A stretch of DNA of 64,000 nucleotides, from assembly GCF_019793435.1 (NCBI RefSeq), contig NZ_JAILYH010000002.1, positions 434,001-498,000 on the forward strand, given 5' to 3'. The stretch's first letter is position 1, and each line of letters opens with the position of its first letter. This DNA is from Rhizobium redzepovicii. GTDB taxonomy: Bacteria > Pseudomonadota > Alphaproteobacteria > Rhizobiales > Rhizobiaceae. Below the pieces are notes generated by a model that ran no database searches, was not told the DNA's origin, and saw only the letters and a list, made by a program, of their open reading frames with translations. Positions 16,528-26,191 of this stretch are shown here, piece by piece. The position numbers were made by a program, and so were the translations under genes.

Positions 16528-17679
16528 ATGAAGTATGATCCGCTAGAACATGTTGCCACGCATTTTTTGCGCGATGCACAACCGGCCCGGGTGGCGTCCC
16601 GCAACGAGCGGGACCTCTTGCGGTTGATCTGGAAATCCCCAGGGATCGAGCGCTCCGACCTGACCGAGCCGCTCGACCTCACCCAGCAATCCCTGCACAG
16701 GATCGTCGCGCGGCTTCATGAGCGAGGAATGATCGTCTTTTCCCATGCCGAAGCCCGGCGGGCGGGCCCGCCCAGCCCGGAACTGACCCTTCGAAAAGAC
16801 TGGTGTCTGACGCTCGGAATCGCCGTCAACGTCGGCTCGATCGGCCTCTGTCTCATGGGTTTCGGCGAACCTCTGGAGAATATGGAAATCCCGCAGGCAG
16901 GCGACTTGCTGTCGGTGGAATTGGAACGGATCGAAGCGGCAGTCGAAGACATTCTTGCCCGCCGGGGCGCCAAACGCCGAGACATTCTCGGCGTCGGCCT
17001 TGCGGTCGCCGGCCACCGTATGCTGGAGACCGCCTTCAATTGTCCTCTGCCGCTTGCTCATTGGTCACTGATCGATCTCGCACCTTTGCTCGGGAAGCAG
17101 CTTGCCTTGCCGGTCTGGGCGGACAATGTCGCCAGGACCGCAGCCTTGGCGGAAGCGATCTTCGGCGTTGGCCGAGATGCCGCGGATTTTGCTTATATTG
17201 CCCATCTTCACGGCTACGGTGGCGGCCTGGTTTCCGGAGGCATGCCGTTTCGCGGCAGTTTCGGCAACGCCGGCGAATTCTCCGTTCTCTTTGCGCGTGA
17301 GGACTATGACGACCGTCCCGCACTCAACCAGTTGCTCGAACATCTTCGCGCCAAAGGGCGCCCGGGCCTGACCCTGAACGACCTGAAGAACGAAGAACTG
17401 GTGGGTTGGGACGGCGTCGAGGAGTGGGTCGACCGGGTCATGCCGGCCCACAATCGCGCCATCAATGCGATCTGCGCGATCTTCGATCCGGCGCTCATCG
17501 TCCTTGGCGGCGAGCTTCCGCATTCCCTTGCGAGAATGCTGATCGAACGGACCGAATTCAACAATCTGCCTCGTCACGGCGCAGTGCGCGACGTTCCGCA
17601 GCTTGCAGTTGCGGAGATCATTGATGCTCCCGGCGCGATTGGCGCGGCCTTGATCCCACTCTTCGAAACCGTTTTGTGA
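16528..17679 (+). CDS. ROK-family transcriptional regulator
   Basis: A 383-residue protein from the ATG at 16528, which directly precedes the DNA-binding part (VASRNERDLLRLIWKSPG, LTQQSLHRIVARLHERGMI). The remainder is a ROK/sugar-kinase-like domain, with strands ILGVGLAVAG and the glycine-rich HGYGGGLVSGGMPFRGSFGNAGEF. The zinc-binding CxCGxxGC motif of ROK sugar kinases is not evident, so a purely regulatory role is likely. It is convergent with the pectin module A operon and is the nearest candidate regulator for it. The start at 16405 would add 41 residues unlike the family. Confidence 0.82.
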   Translation: MKYDPLEHVATHFLRDAQPARVASRNERDLLRLIWKSPGIERSDLTEPLDLTQQSLHRIVARLHERGMIVFSHAEARRAGPPSPELTLRKDWCLTLGIAVNVGSIGLCLMGFGEPLENMEIPQAGDLLSVELERIEAAVEDILARRGAKRRDILGVGLAVAGHRMLETAFNCPLPLAHWSLIDLAPLLGKQLALPVWADNVARTAALAEAIFGVGRDAADFAYIAHLHGYGGGLVSGGMPFRGSFGNAGEFSVLFAREDYDDRPALNQLLEHLRAKGRPGLTLNDLKNEELVGWDGVEEWVDRVMPAHNRAINAICAIFDPALIVLGGELPHSLARMLIERTEFNNLPRHGAVRDVPQLAVAEIIDAPGAIGAALIPLFETVL

Positions 17680-17860
17680 GGCTCCGGCAGTCAAGCCCGT
17701 GCTTCCAACTCTGCATCCCCTCGTGCCGGGGCACGCAAGAATGCGTGACGGCGTCGCTAAGAAGGACTGAATCGCACTGCAGGATCAAGTTTGGCGCGCA
17801 TCAGCCGGCGCGACGAGATTGGAAGCACTCAGCTCAGAACGGACGACGCGTTAGAATTCA

Positions 17861-18919
17861 TCACTTCATCCCTGTACCTGCAATGCCTGTCGTGATGTAT
17901 TTCTGCAGGAACAGGAAGACGACGGTGACGGGTAGCAGGCTGAGGAAGGTCATCGCCAGTATATAGTGCCACTGGACCGAGAACTCGCCCTGGAATGCGT
18001 TCAGACCGACCTGCAGGGTGAAATTCTCACGGCTGTTGAGAACGATGAGCGGCCAGAGGAAGTCGTTCCAGCGCCAGAGCACCGAAAAGATCGCCAGCAC
18101 CGCAAGCGCCGGCGCTGTCAGCGGCAGGATGATGCGCCAGAAGATGCAGAATTCGCTCGCTGCATCGACGCGCGCCGCCTCGATCAATTCGTCGGGGATG
18201 GTCAGCATATATTGCCGCAGCAGGAAGACGGCAGTCGGAGAGGCGATCGTCGGCAGGATGACGCCCCACAGATTGTCGGCAAGCCCGACCCCGACGATGA
18301 CGAGATAGGCCGGCACCATGACGACGGCGAGCGGGATCATCAGGGTCGAGATGATGATGACGAAAACCGTCGTGTCGCCGCGGAACTTATATTTCGACAG
18401 CGCAAAGGCGGCCATGGCATTGACGATCAGCGTCAGCAGCGTCGCGACCACGGTGACGAACACTGAATTCTTCAAGAAGGTCAGGAAGCTGAAGCGCGTC
18501 AGCGGGTCGGTGTAATTCTCGGTGGCGACGGTCAGATGCTGGACCGGCGTGATCCCCTTCACGTCGACGCTGACCGGCTGTCCCGGATTTGCCGGATCGA
18601 CCATCTGGGCTTTGAGGCCGATGCGCCGCACCATGGCCATTTCGCGCGGCTGACCGTCGAGCGTGACCTGCCACAGGCTGAGCGGCTTGTCGAAGCCGGG
18701 CACGGTCTGCTCCACGGCGGCGCGCGGAAGCAGCGTCGGCGGAAAGCGGGTGATTTCGGCCGCCGGCTTCAGCGAGGAAAGTCCCGCCCAGACGACGGGA
18801 ACGAGCACCGCCAGTGTTCCGCCAATCAGCCAGACCCATGACAGAATATCGGTGATGTCGATGCGTCCGGCCCGGCGCGTGCGCGTCATGAAGCGGATCG
18901 GGTTCATAGAGCTGTTCAT
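17861..18919 (-). CDS. CUT1 sugar ABC transporter permease, MalG type, with extra loop
   Basis: A 352-residue inner-membrane permease and last gene of the module A operon. The EAA loop reads IEAARVDAASEFCIFWRIILPL, which docks on the ATPase. MalG-type permeases are usually about 280 residues. The extra length is an insert of about 60 residues (66-128) between LLP and ENYTDPL, directly after the first membrane segment, and so predicted to be periplasmic. The insert reads as folded protein rather than repeat. The start abuts the stop of the other permease with no spacer. Confidence 0.92.
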   Translation of the reverse strand: MNSSMNPIRFMTRTRRAGRIDITDILSWVWLIGGTLAVLVPVVWAGLSSLKPAAEITRFPPTLLPRAAVEQTVPGFDKPLSLWQVTLDGQPREMAMVRRIGLKAQMVDPANPGQPVSVDVKGITPVQHLTVATENYTDPLTRFSFLTFLKNSVFVTVVATLLTLIVNAMAAFALSKYKFRGDTTVFVIIISTLMIPLAVVMVPAYLVIVGVGLADNLWGVILPTIASPTAVFLLRQYMLTIPDELIEAARVDAASEFCIFWRIILPLTAPALAVLAIFSVLWRWNDFLWPLIVLNSRENFTLQVGLNAFQGEFSVQWHYILAMTFLSLLPVTVVFLFLQKYITTGIAGTGMK

Positions 18920-19909
18920 TCAGGACTCCATTCGCTTGCCGAGGCGCAGTTGTATGAGGGTGAGAACCAGAAGCACCAATCCCATCAGAACCGAGGCGGC
19001 TGAGGCAAGGCCGAAGAGGCGGAGATCGCTGCTGAAGGCCATCTGGTAGATATATTGGACGATGAAGCTGTTGGCCGTGCCGGGCCCGCCGCCATTCGTC
19101 AGAACCCAGGCCTCGTCGAAGATCTGCACGGATTTGATCATCAGCAGGATGAAGACGACGAGCAGGTTCGGCGCAAGCAGCGGCAGCGTGATCCTGAAGA
19201 GGGTGCGGCGCGGCGAAGCGGCGTCGATGGAGGCGGCCTCGTAGAGTTCCTTCGGGATCGCCTGGAGACCGGCGAGCAGGATGAGGGTGTAAAAGCCCAT
19301 ATGGAACCAAACCGACACCACGACGACGAAGAAACGCGACCAGCCGACATCCAGCAGGAAAATCTCAGGCGGCACGCCAATCATCTGGAAGAAGGCGTTC
19401 AGCAGCCCGTTGCGATCGAGGAACCATTTCCAGATCAGGCCGATGACAACGGGCGACAGCAAGACGGGATAGAAGAACATCGCTCGGAAGAAGCCGCGTG
19501 CAAAGATCGCCCTATTGAGGATCAATGCCGTGATCAGTGCCACCAGCAATGTGGCGGTGACGTTCAATGCCACGAACCAGAGCGTGTTCCAAACCGCCGT
19601 CCAGAACAGCGATTCCTGGCAGGTTCCCGGCTGCAGATAATTGCCGCAGGAAAGCAGGGCGCGGAAATTGTCGAAGCCGACGAAGGGCCGCTCCGAGACG
19701 AAAAGATTGGTGCCGCCGGTAAAGGCGTAGCCGACCGCGATCGCGATCGGAAGGAATGTGAAGATGGCGAAGAGAACGAGGTTCGGCGCCAGGAACAGCC
19801 AGGGCATGCGCTTGCGGCCGAAGATGCGCTCGACCGCATTCATCGGAGCCTCGACCACCCTCATCGCCATGTCGCCCGCCTGGGAGAGCAATGCACCAGC
19901 AGCAGCCAT
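18920..19909 (-). CDS. CUT1 sugar ABC transporter permease, MalF type
   Basis: A 329-residue permease with about six membrane segments and the EAA loop YEAASIDAASPRRTLFRITLPL. It pairs with the MalG-type subunit encoded directly downstream to form the translocation pore of module A. A cysteine pair in the first periplasmic loop (SCGNYLQPGTCQ) could form a disulfide, which is unusual among the permeases in this window. It follows the ATPase gene after 2 bases. The substrate is inferred from the linked enzymes: a galacturonate/rhamnose-containing oligosaccharide. Confidence 0.92.
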   Translation of the reverse strand: MAAAGALLSQAGDMAMRVVEAPMNAVERIFGRKRMPWLFLAPNLVLFAIFTFLPIAIAVGYAFTGGTNLFVSERPFVGFDNFRALLSCGNYLQPGTCQESLFWTAVWNTLWFVALNVTATLLVALITALILNRAIFARGFFRAMFFYPVLLSPVVIGLIWKWFLDRNGLLNAFFQMIGVPPEIFLLDVGWSRFFVVVVSVWFHMGFYTLILLAGLQAIPKELYEAASIDAASPRRTLFRITLPLLAPNLLVVFILLMIKSVQIFDEAWVLTNGGGPGTANSFIVQYIYQMAFSSDLRLFGLASAASVLMGLVLLVLTLIQLRLGKRMES

Positions 19910-19911
19910 GG

Positions 19912-21005
<1,094 letters not shown>

Positions 21006-21018
<13 letters not shown>

Positions 21019-22370
21019 GCCCCACTCCCGTCGGGTGCCGCCGTTTCGAAGACGACGTCGATTGCGTTCCAGCCTTGCGGCAGCGGTGTCGGTCTCGCGA
21101 TCCGCACCTCGTTCATCAATATCCCGGTGACCCCCGCCACGTAGACGGCGGGCATTCCGCCCGGATAGTCTTGCAGGCCGATCACCCGCCCGTCCGCCCC
21201 GCGCGTCCAGGCATTGGCGCGGCCGCCACCGTCTGCCTTCGGCGCAAGGTCCGCGTTTGTCGGACGCAGGTCGTAGGCCTGCGCGGTGCCGAGTTCGCCG
21301 GGCCGTTGATCCACACCGATGCGCGCCAGCGATACATTGCGAATGCCGGCGGACGAAGCCGAAATGACGGTGATCGCCCCTTCCATGCGCCCGGTAATGT
21401 CTTCGACAATGAGGTTTTCGATGGCGCCTGCCGGGCGCTCAGCGACACGGTCGACGACGTTGACGGTCAGCGCCTCCCCCGAGCCCCAGAAGCCGTCGAG
21501 CGTTTCGCGGCACTCGACAGCAATCCGCGAAAACCTGACGTTCGATATCCGGCCGCCGTCGCGTGAGAAGATACCGAGCGCTCGGTTGGAAGATGAAACG
21601 CTACAATCCTCGAAGACGACATTGGTGACGTCGCCATGCGTTTCCGTGCCGATCTTCAGCGCGCAGCTGAGGCTCTGAACGGCGCAGCGGCGGATAAAAA
21701 TATTCTCGCATCGCCCGATTGCGACACCCTGCGGGCCGATACTGGTCTTCAGGCATATGCCGTCATCGGCCGTCGATATCGCGCAATCCTCGATGACGGC
21801 GCCGCGGCAGGCATCGAACACGATACCATCCGTATTGGGAAGGCGGCGGTCGTTTTCGATCGTGACGTTGCGGACCGCGACATCGGTGCAGTCGACGAAG
21901 TGCAACGTCCACATCGGCGAACGGCTGATATGCAGCGCGCTGATCTCGACCTCGTCGCAGCTCTCGAAGACGACGACGCGGGGGCGGAATTCGGCCGGAA
22001 TGAAGGTCCCTACCGTCTCGTCATCCCCGATGATGAAGCTCTCGCAGCCGGCTTCGATACGCCCCGGCCCCGTCAGGCCGATCCGCCGCGCGCCCTTGGC
22101 GACGATCATGCCGCGATCTGACTTCTCGGCGATCACCGAAACAGTCGTATGCGCATAGGCTGCATAGTCCGGAACCGGCCGCAGGATCGCGCCGGCGGCC
22201 AGATGCAGATCGACGCCCGAACGGAGCCGGAGCCCCCGGCAGATGTGGATGCCCGCCAGGAGCTCCAGGCGTCCGCCGCCGGAAGCCGAGAGATCGTCGA
22301 TCGCCGCCTGCAGGCGCTCGGTATTGTCGCCGTCGAGCGCCTCGATCGAAACGAGGGAGGCGGCACTCAT
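21006..22370 (-). CDS. GH28-like polygalacturonase / rhamnogalacturonase
   Basis: A 454-residue right-handed beta-helix protein. GH28 catalytic landmarks are visible: NTDG at residues 179-182 and ADDG at 201-204, giving the three aspartates used for inverting hydrolysis. The usual GHG and RIK motifs are replaced by IGTETHG (240-246) and RALGIFSRDGG, as in bacterial exo-type relatives. No signal peptide is seen, so it should act in the cytoplasm on imported pectic oligosaccharides. It overlaps the GH105 gene by 4 bases and the ATPase gene by 13. Whether it releases galacturonate, an unsaturated product or rhamnose cannot be read. Confidence 0.82.
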
Positions 22371-23461
22371 TGACGCTGACCGCTTTCGAGAAAGACTTCC
22401 GTCAGCAGCAGCATGGTCAACGCCTGGCCGTAAGGCGTCGGCAGGTTCGGGATGCGCCGGTAGAAATCGAGGTCGTGCCCCATCGGCGTGCCGTCCGAGA
22501 CGCCGTGGACGACGCCCTCCTCGTCGATCTGCGCCAGCACCGCCGCAAGCGCACGCTCGGCATAGGCCCTGTCGCTTTCGTCCAGAATGCCGGCATCGAT
22601 AGCGCGCAATATGCCGTAAGCGATGCCTGCCGTCGCCGAGGTTTCCAGCGGCGAGGACGGATCGTCGAGAAGGGTCGTGAACATCCCGTCCGGCCGCTGA
22701 TATGCCTTCAGCGAGCGCACTTGGCTGACGAGAACATTCGAAAGGAAGCGCCGATCCTTCTCGCCGAGCGTCGGGACAAGATCGAAGAGTTCGGGAATGG
22801 CGACGGTGATCCAGGCATTGCCGCGCGCCCAGAAGGCGTTGGCGAAATTGTGCCGGCCGTTGAAGGTCCAGCCGTGATACCAGAGACCGCTGACCGGATC
22901 GGAGAGATAGCGTGTGTGGATCACGAACTGATAGACGGCCTCATCGATCCAGTCGTTGCGCTTGCAGAGCACGCCGGCCCGCGCAAGGAACAGGCAGGCC
23001 ATGAACAGCGTGTCATCCCACAATTCGCCGTCGTTGAGGCGTTCCTTGACGACGTGCTGAAAGCCGCCCTCCTCCGTCTTCGGCAATTCCTTGACGAGCC
23101 ATTCGGCCCAATCCTCGACCAGCGCGCGGAAATCGGGACGGTCGACATGCTGGACGAGGATTGCCAGTGGCAGCATCGGCGCCGTGCTGTTGATCTGGCG
23201 CGGCGGCAGGCCGCGCTCGATCTGGCCGGCATACCAGGCGACGAGCTCCTGCAGCGCTTTCTGATCGTTGGTGGAAATCGCACGTCGCAAGAATCCGTAG
23301 AGGCCGACGCCGACTTCCCAGTCCCACTCGTCGAACTGGATCCCGGAGGTGGAGCTTCCGGTCACGAGACCTTCCTTGATGCCTCTAAGCCGGCTGAAAG
23401 CCGTTGCCACGCGATCGATCGTCGTCAGGAGCGCGGCGTTATCGACAGATGTAGTGTTCAT
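22367..23461 (-). CDS. GH105 unsaturated rhamnogalacturonyl hydrolase
   Basis: A 364-residue (alpha/alpha)6-barrel protein resembling YteR and YesR. Landmarks are FDEWDWEVGVGLYG near the N-terminus, GELWDDTLFMACLFLARAG (general acid region), the HGWTFNGRHNFANAFWARGNAWI block and ETSATAGIAYGILRAI. It would hydrolyse the unsaturated galacturonyl end of oligosaccharides produced by a lyase, by hydration of the double bond. It lacks a signal peptide and so works in the cytoplasm. Position within the operon suggests it acts after uptake by the module A transporter. Confidence 0.88.
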   Translation of the reverse strand: MNTTSVDNAALLTTIDRVATAFSRLRGIKEGLVTGSSTSGIQFDEWDWEVGVGLYGFLRRAISTNDQKALQELVAWYAGQIERGLPPRQINSTAPMLPLAILVQHVDRPDFRALVEDWAEWLVKELPKTEEGGFQHVVKERLNDGELWDDTLFMACLFLARAGVLCKRNDWIDEAVYQFVIHTRYLSDPVSGLWYHGWTFNGRHNFANAFWARGNAWITVAIPELFDLVPTLGEKDRRFLSNVLVSQVRSLKAYQRPDGMFTTLLDDPSSPLETSATAGIAYGILRAIDAGILDESDRAYAERALAAVLAQIDEEGVVHGVSDGTPMGHDLDFYRRIPNLPTPYGQALTMLLLTEVFLESGQRQ

Positions 23462-23477
23462 GCTGGGGACCTATGTT

Positions 23478-26000
23478 TTACGAGTAGAGCGGTCCGTCAG
23501 TACCGGCTTGGGACGCGGCACTGTCGTGGGTGAGAATCGGGTGCGGCTGATCATGTGTGAACGGCCGGCGCTTGCCGGCGATCGAAAGACCGTCGGCATA
23601 GGAAAGCGAGAGCACGGGGCCGCCCGGCGGCGTCAGCGTTAGCAGGCGAAGCGCAGGATCGAAGGAAACCGCCGTCTGGTACCGGCGTTCGAGGAAGGTT
23701 TTGAAGGCGTCGCCATTGCCGCATCCAACGATAGCAGCCCAGCCACAGAGCGACCCGTAGGAGCGCGCCTCGCGGCCGGCGGTCGGCCCCTCGGTGATCA
23801 GTTCCAGGCCGTTGGAGGCCCAGAGGGCGGAAAATCCCCGGCCCGACCGTGCGATCAGCCACTTGCCTTCGACAATGAGATCATCGAGGCCATCGCGGCC
23901 GATATAGGCATGCGTCCATGCGTGCCGTGCGTCGCCGGTGTCCTCGATGAAAAGCGCGACGTCGCGATGCTGGGCGACTCGCGGCAGGATGCCGTTGCCG
24001 GCCCAATAGGACGGCCTTTGATTGCCCCAGGGATCGTCCTCGCCGGGATGATTGACCCAGAGTCGCGCCATTGGATGGCCGGCCAGCCTGATGTCGAGGA
24101 CGTGCTGCTGGTGACCCTTCCGACCAGTCTTGTGATCGACCACCGTCGAAAGCTGCGCCGCCTCGTTCTTGAACAGCACGAGCTTTCCACTCTCGAGCCC
24201 CTGGCTGTAACGCGCCTCGACGCTTCTGCCCCTGGAAGGGGCGGCAAGCTCGATCAGATCGGCGGGCGGCTCGTAACCGCCGGCGCAGAACATCGTCAAT
24301 GCCGCCACGCCGTTGTTGAGCCAACCGGTGCCGAAAGCCACTTGGGCAAAGGGCGCAAGCTCGGTCAGCGGGCCGGCGCGCAGTTCCTTGTCGTAGGCGC
24401 GGCCCTGCGAGCCGGCCGGAACGCCGGCCAGCGTATGAAGGGCGATCATGCGGAAGATGAGGTCGATCTGGCCGCGGGCGCGATCGGCAATCCCCCTCTC
24501 GGCCCAGCGCTCCAGCGCCAGCAGGCCGATGAAATCGATCGGGTAATAGGCGGCCGAATTCCACTCCGCCAGGCCATGAGCCTCGACGCTGTCGAACCAG
24601 CGCCCGAGCCGCTCGACGGCGAGTTCCGCCTGCTGCCGTCCCGTCCGCCCGGAGGCCGAGAACACCGCATCGGGGAGAAACAGCCCGGCCAGCAGCTGGC
24701 TGGTATGGAAGCAGAGCACATGGTTCTCGCTCCAGAACCACATCGCGTCATTGCCCGGCTCGTCGACCCAGTAGCGATAAGAGAGAACGGAACGGCGGAT
24801 GCGTTCGACCGTGGCCGCAGGCATCCGGTCGCCATAGGCGCCGAGCAGCCAGAGGAGGGGCACCATGATGAAGTCCGAGCAATCCTCCCGCGCATCGATC
24901 GAGGCAAGGGTCGCATCGACGATGCGCTCGAAGCTTTCCGGATCGTGATGGCCTGTTTCCATCATCGCGATGAGACGCCCGGCGCGATTGGCGCCGAAGC
25001 GGGCGCTGTATTCCAGCGCCTGCCGCTTGCGGGCGGAAAGCGACGCCTCTTCAGGCAATGGCGATAGGCTGCTCATGAAGGCGGCATCGATGACGCGGGT
25101 GACCGAACCCGGTCCGGAACCGATCGTCATGTGAATGCCGTGATAACCGTCCGCAATACCGCAGACTTCTTCGGCGATCAGACGGCTCTCGCCGGCGCGC
25201 AGGGTCAGTTTCGAATGGGCAAGAATCGGCCGCTCATGGCCATGGCCGACCACCTTGAGATCGACGGGCAGGTCGCGCTCGGGCGCCGTGTCGAAGATGA
25301 TCTCCAGCGGCTGATTGATGAAGACGTCGCGGGCCGGGCGCACGCCGCGCGAAAGGGTTTCCAGCTCGCGCACCTCGTTCTGATCCAGCGGCACCGGCAG
25401 CAGCACGCAGAGCGGCTCCTTGTCCAGCATTTCGAGCTCGAAGAACCAGGTCGTGTCGCGCTCGGCGAGGTCTTCTGTATGGACGAGGATCTCGTTGTCG
25501 CCGGCCTCGAGCGTCAGCATGATCTCGGTTGCGCTCTCGACGTTGCGCCTGAAGGGTTCGAAGCGCACCGCCTCCTGCCCGTTGACCCAGATGCGGACGC
25601 CGCCGCAGGTCTTGAGCGCGAGATTGAGCGTGCGCGGGGCTTCCGTCCTGAACGTGCCCTTCAGCCATCGCCTGACATGTGCGGGCACATGCCAGAAGCT
25701 GGTAAACTCCACGCGGCGGTTCGAGCCGGGAAGATAGAGGCTTTCCGTCGGCCAGGACGTGTCCGGCTCCAGCGCCCGCCCGACCATGGTGGACCAGAAG
25801 GCCTTGCGGCACGGCAGGTCGCCGACATCGACGAAACCGTTGATGAAGCGATAGTTCACGCGATCTTCGGCCGGGGCCGGTTCGCCGGGAAAATAGCGCT
25901 CAATGAGGGCGGAAACGGCCCAGGCCGTCACCGTCTGCCCCGCCGCCACGCTGTATGCCGGGGCCATGCCATCAGGCCGCTTGATGCTTTCCGTTTTCAA
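23478..26000 (-). CDS. Large unrecognised carbohydrate-active-like protein
   Basis: About 840 residues, first gene of the module A operon. I chose the TTG at 26000 because GGAGGAGG lies 6 bases before it; the longer reading from 26018 would run through that site. The N-terminal 300 residues are beta-rich and include a galactose-binding-like stretch (GGVRIWVNGQEAVRF). The middle (about 320-600) is helical, resembling an alpha-toroid, with WFWSENHVLCFHTSQLLAG and EWNSAAYYPIDF. The end is beta-rich again. This order recalls polysaccharide lyases of the heparinase type, but no known catalytic motif was recognised. No signal peptide is visible. Context suggests cytoplasmic breakdown of imported pectic oligosaccharides. 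Confidence 0.72.
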   Translation of the reverse strand: MKTESIKRPDGMAPAYSVAAGQTVTAWAVSALIERYFPGEPAPAEDRVNYRFINGFVDVGDLPCRKAFWSTMVGRALEPDTSWPTESLYLPGSNRRVEFTSFWHVPAHVRRWLKGTFRTEAPRTLNLALKTCGGVRIWVNGQEAVRFEPFRRNVESATEIMLTLEAGDNEILVHTEDLAERDTTWFFELEMLDKEPLCVLLPVPLDQNEVRELETLSRGVRPARDVFINQPLEIIFDTAPERDLPVDLKVVGHGHERPILAHSKLTLRAGESRLIAEEVCGIADGYHGIHMTIGSGPGSVTRVIDAAFMSSLSPLPEEASLSARKRQALEYSARFGANRAGRLIAMMETGHHDPESFERIVDATLASIDAREDCSDFIMVPLLWLLGAYGDRMPAATVERIRRSVLSYRYWVDEPGNDAMWFWSENHVLCFHTSQLLAGLFLPDAVFSASGRTGRQQAELAVERLGRWFDSVEAHGLAEWNSAAYYPIDFIGLLALERWAERGIADRARGQIDLIFRMIALHTLAGVPAGSQGRAYDKELRAGPLTELAPFAQVAFGTGWLNNGVAALTMFCAGGYEPPADLIELAAPSRGRSVEARYSQGLESGKLVLFKNEAAQLSTVVDHKTGRKGHQQHVLDIRLAGHPMARLWVNHPGEDDPWGNQRPSYWAGNGILPRVAQHRDVALFIEDTGDARHAWTHAYIGRDGLDDLIVEGKWLIARSGRGFSALWASNGLELITEGPTAGREARSYGSLCGWAAIVGCGNGDAFKTFLERRYQTAVSFDPALRLLTLTPPGGPVLSLSYADGLSIAGKRRPFTHDQPHPILTHDSAASQAGTDGPLYS

Positions 26001-26022
26001 AGATCGCCTCCTCCGCAATCAT

Positions 26023-26038
26023 ATGAAAATATTTTCAT
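26023..26038. promoter_or_regulatory. Perfect 16-bp palindrome, operator copy 1 of module A
   Basis: ATGAAAATATTTTCAT is its own reverse complement. It lies 22 bases before the TTG start of the large protein gene. With its near-identical twin at 26164 it brackets the divergent promoters, as expected for a dimeric LacI- or ROK-type repressor. Confidence 0.65.
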
Positions 26039-26163
26039 TAGGTTATTTGGGTGCATGATTTTTGAAAATTGCTCAAAAACATCGCTATTTGCGTAGAAAA
26101 TAGCTTGACGGAACGAATGTCAAGTATATGAAATTCACTTATCGATGGCCAAGGCCGCGATTG

Positions 26164-26179
26164 ATGAAAATGTTTTCAT
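26164..26179. promoter_or_regulatory. Near-perfect 16-bp palindrome, operator copy 2 of module A
   Basis: ATGAAAATGTTTTCAT differs from the copy at 26023 by one central base. It sits 1 base before the Shine-Dalgarno of the binding-protein gene, so bound repressor would block initiation of that transcript. The copies are 141 bases apart, close to 13 helical turns. Confidence 0.65.
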
Positions 26180-26191
26180 GGGAGGATGAAA

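Noticed and set aside
17680..17860. Terminator between the ROK gene and the module A operon
   Set aside because: The only hairpin seen (CGTGCC-GG-GGCACG near 17731) has a two-base loop and no T-run.
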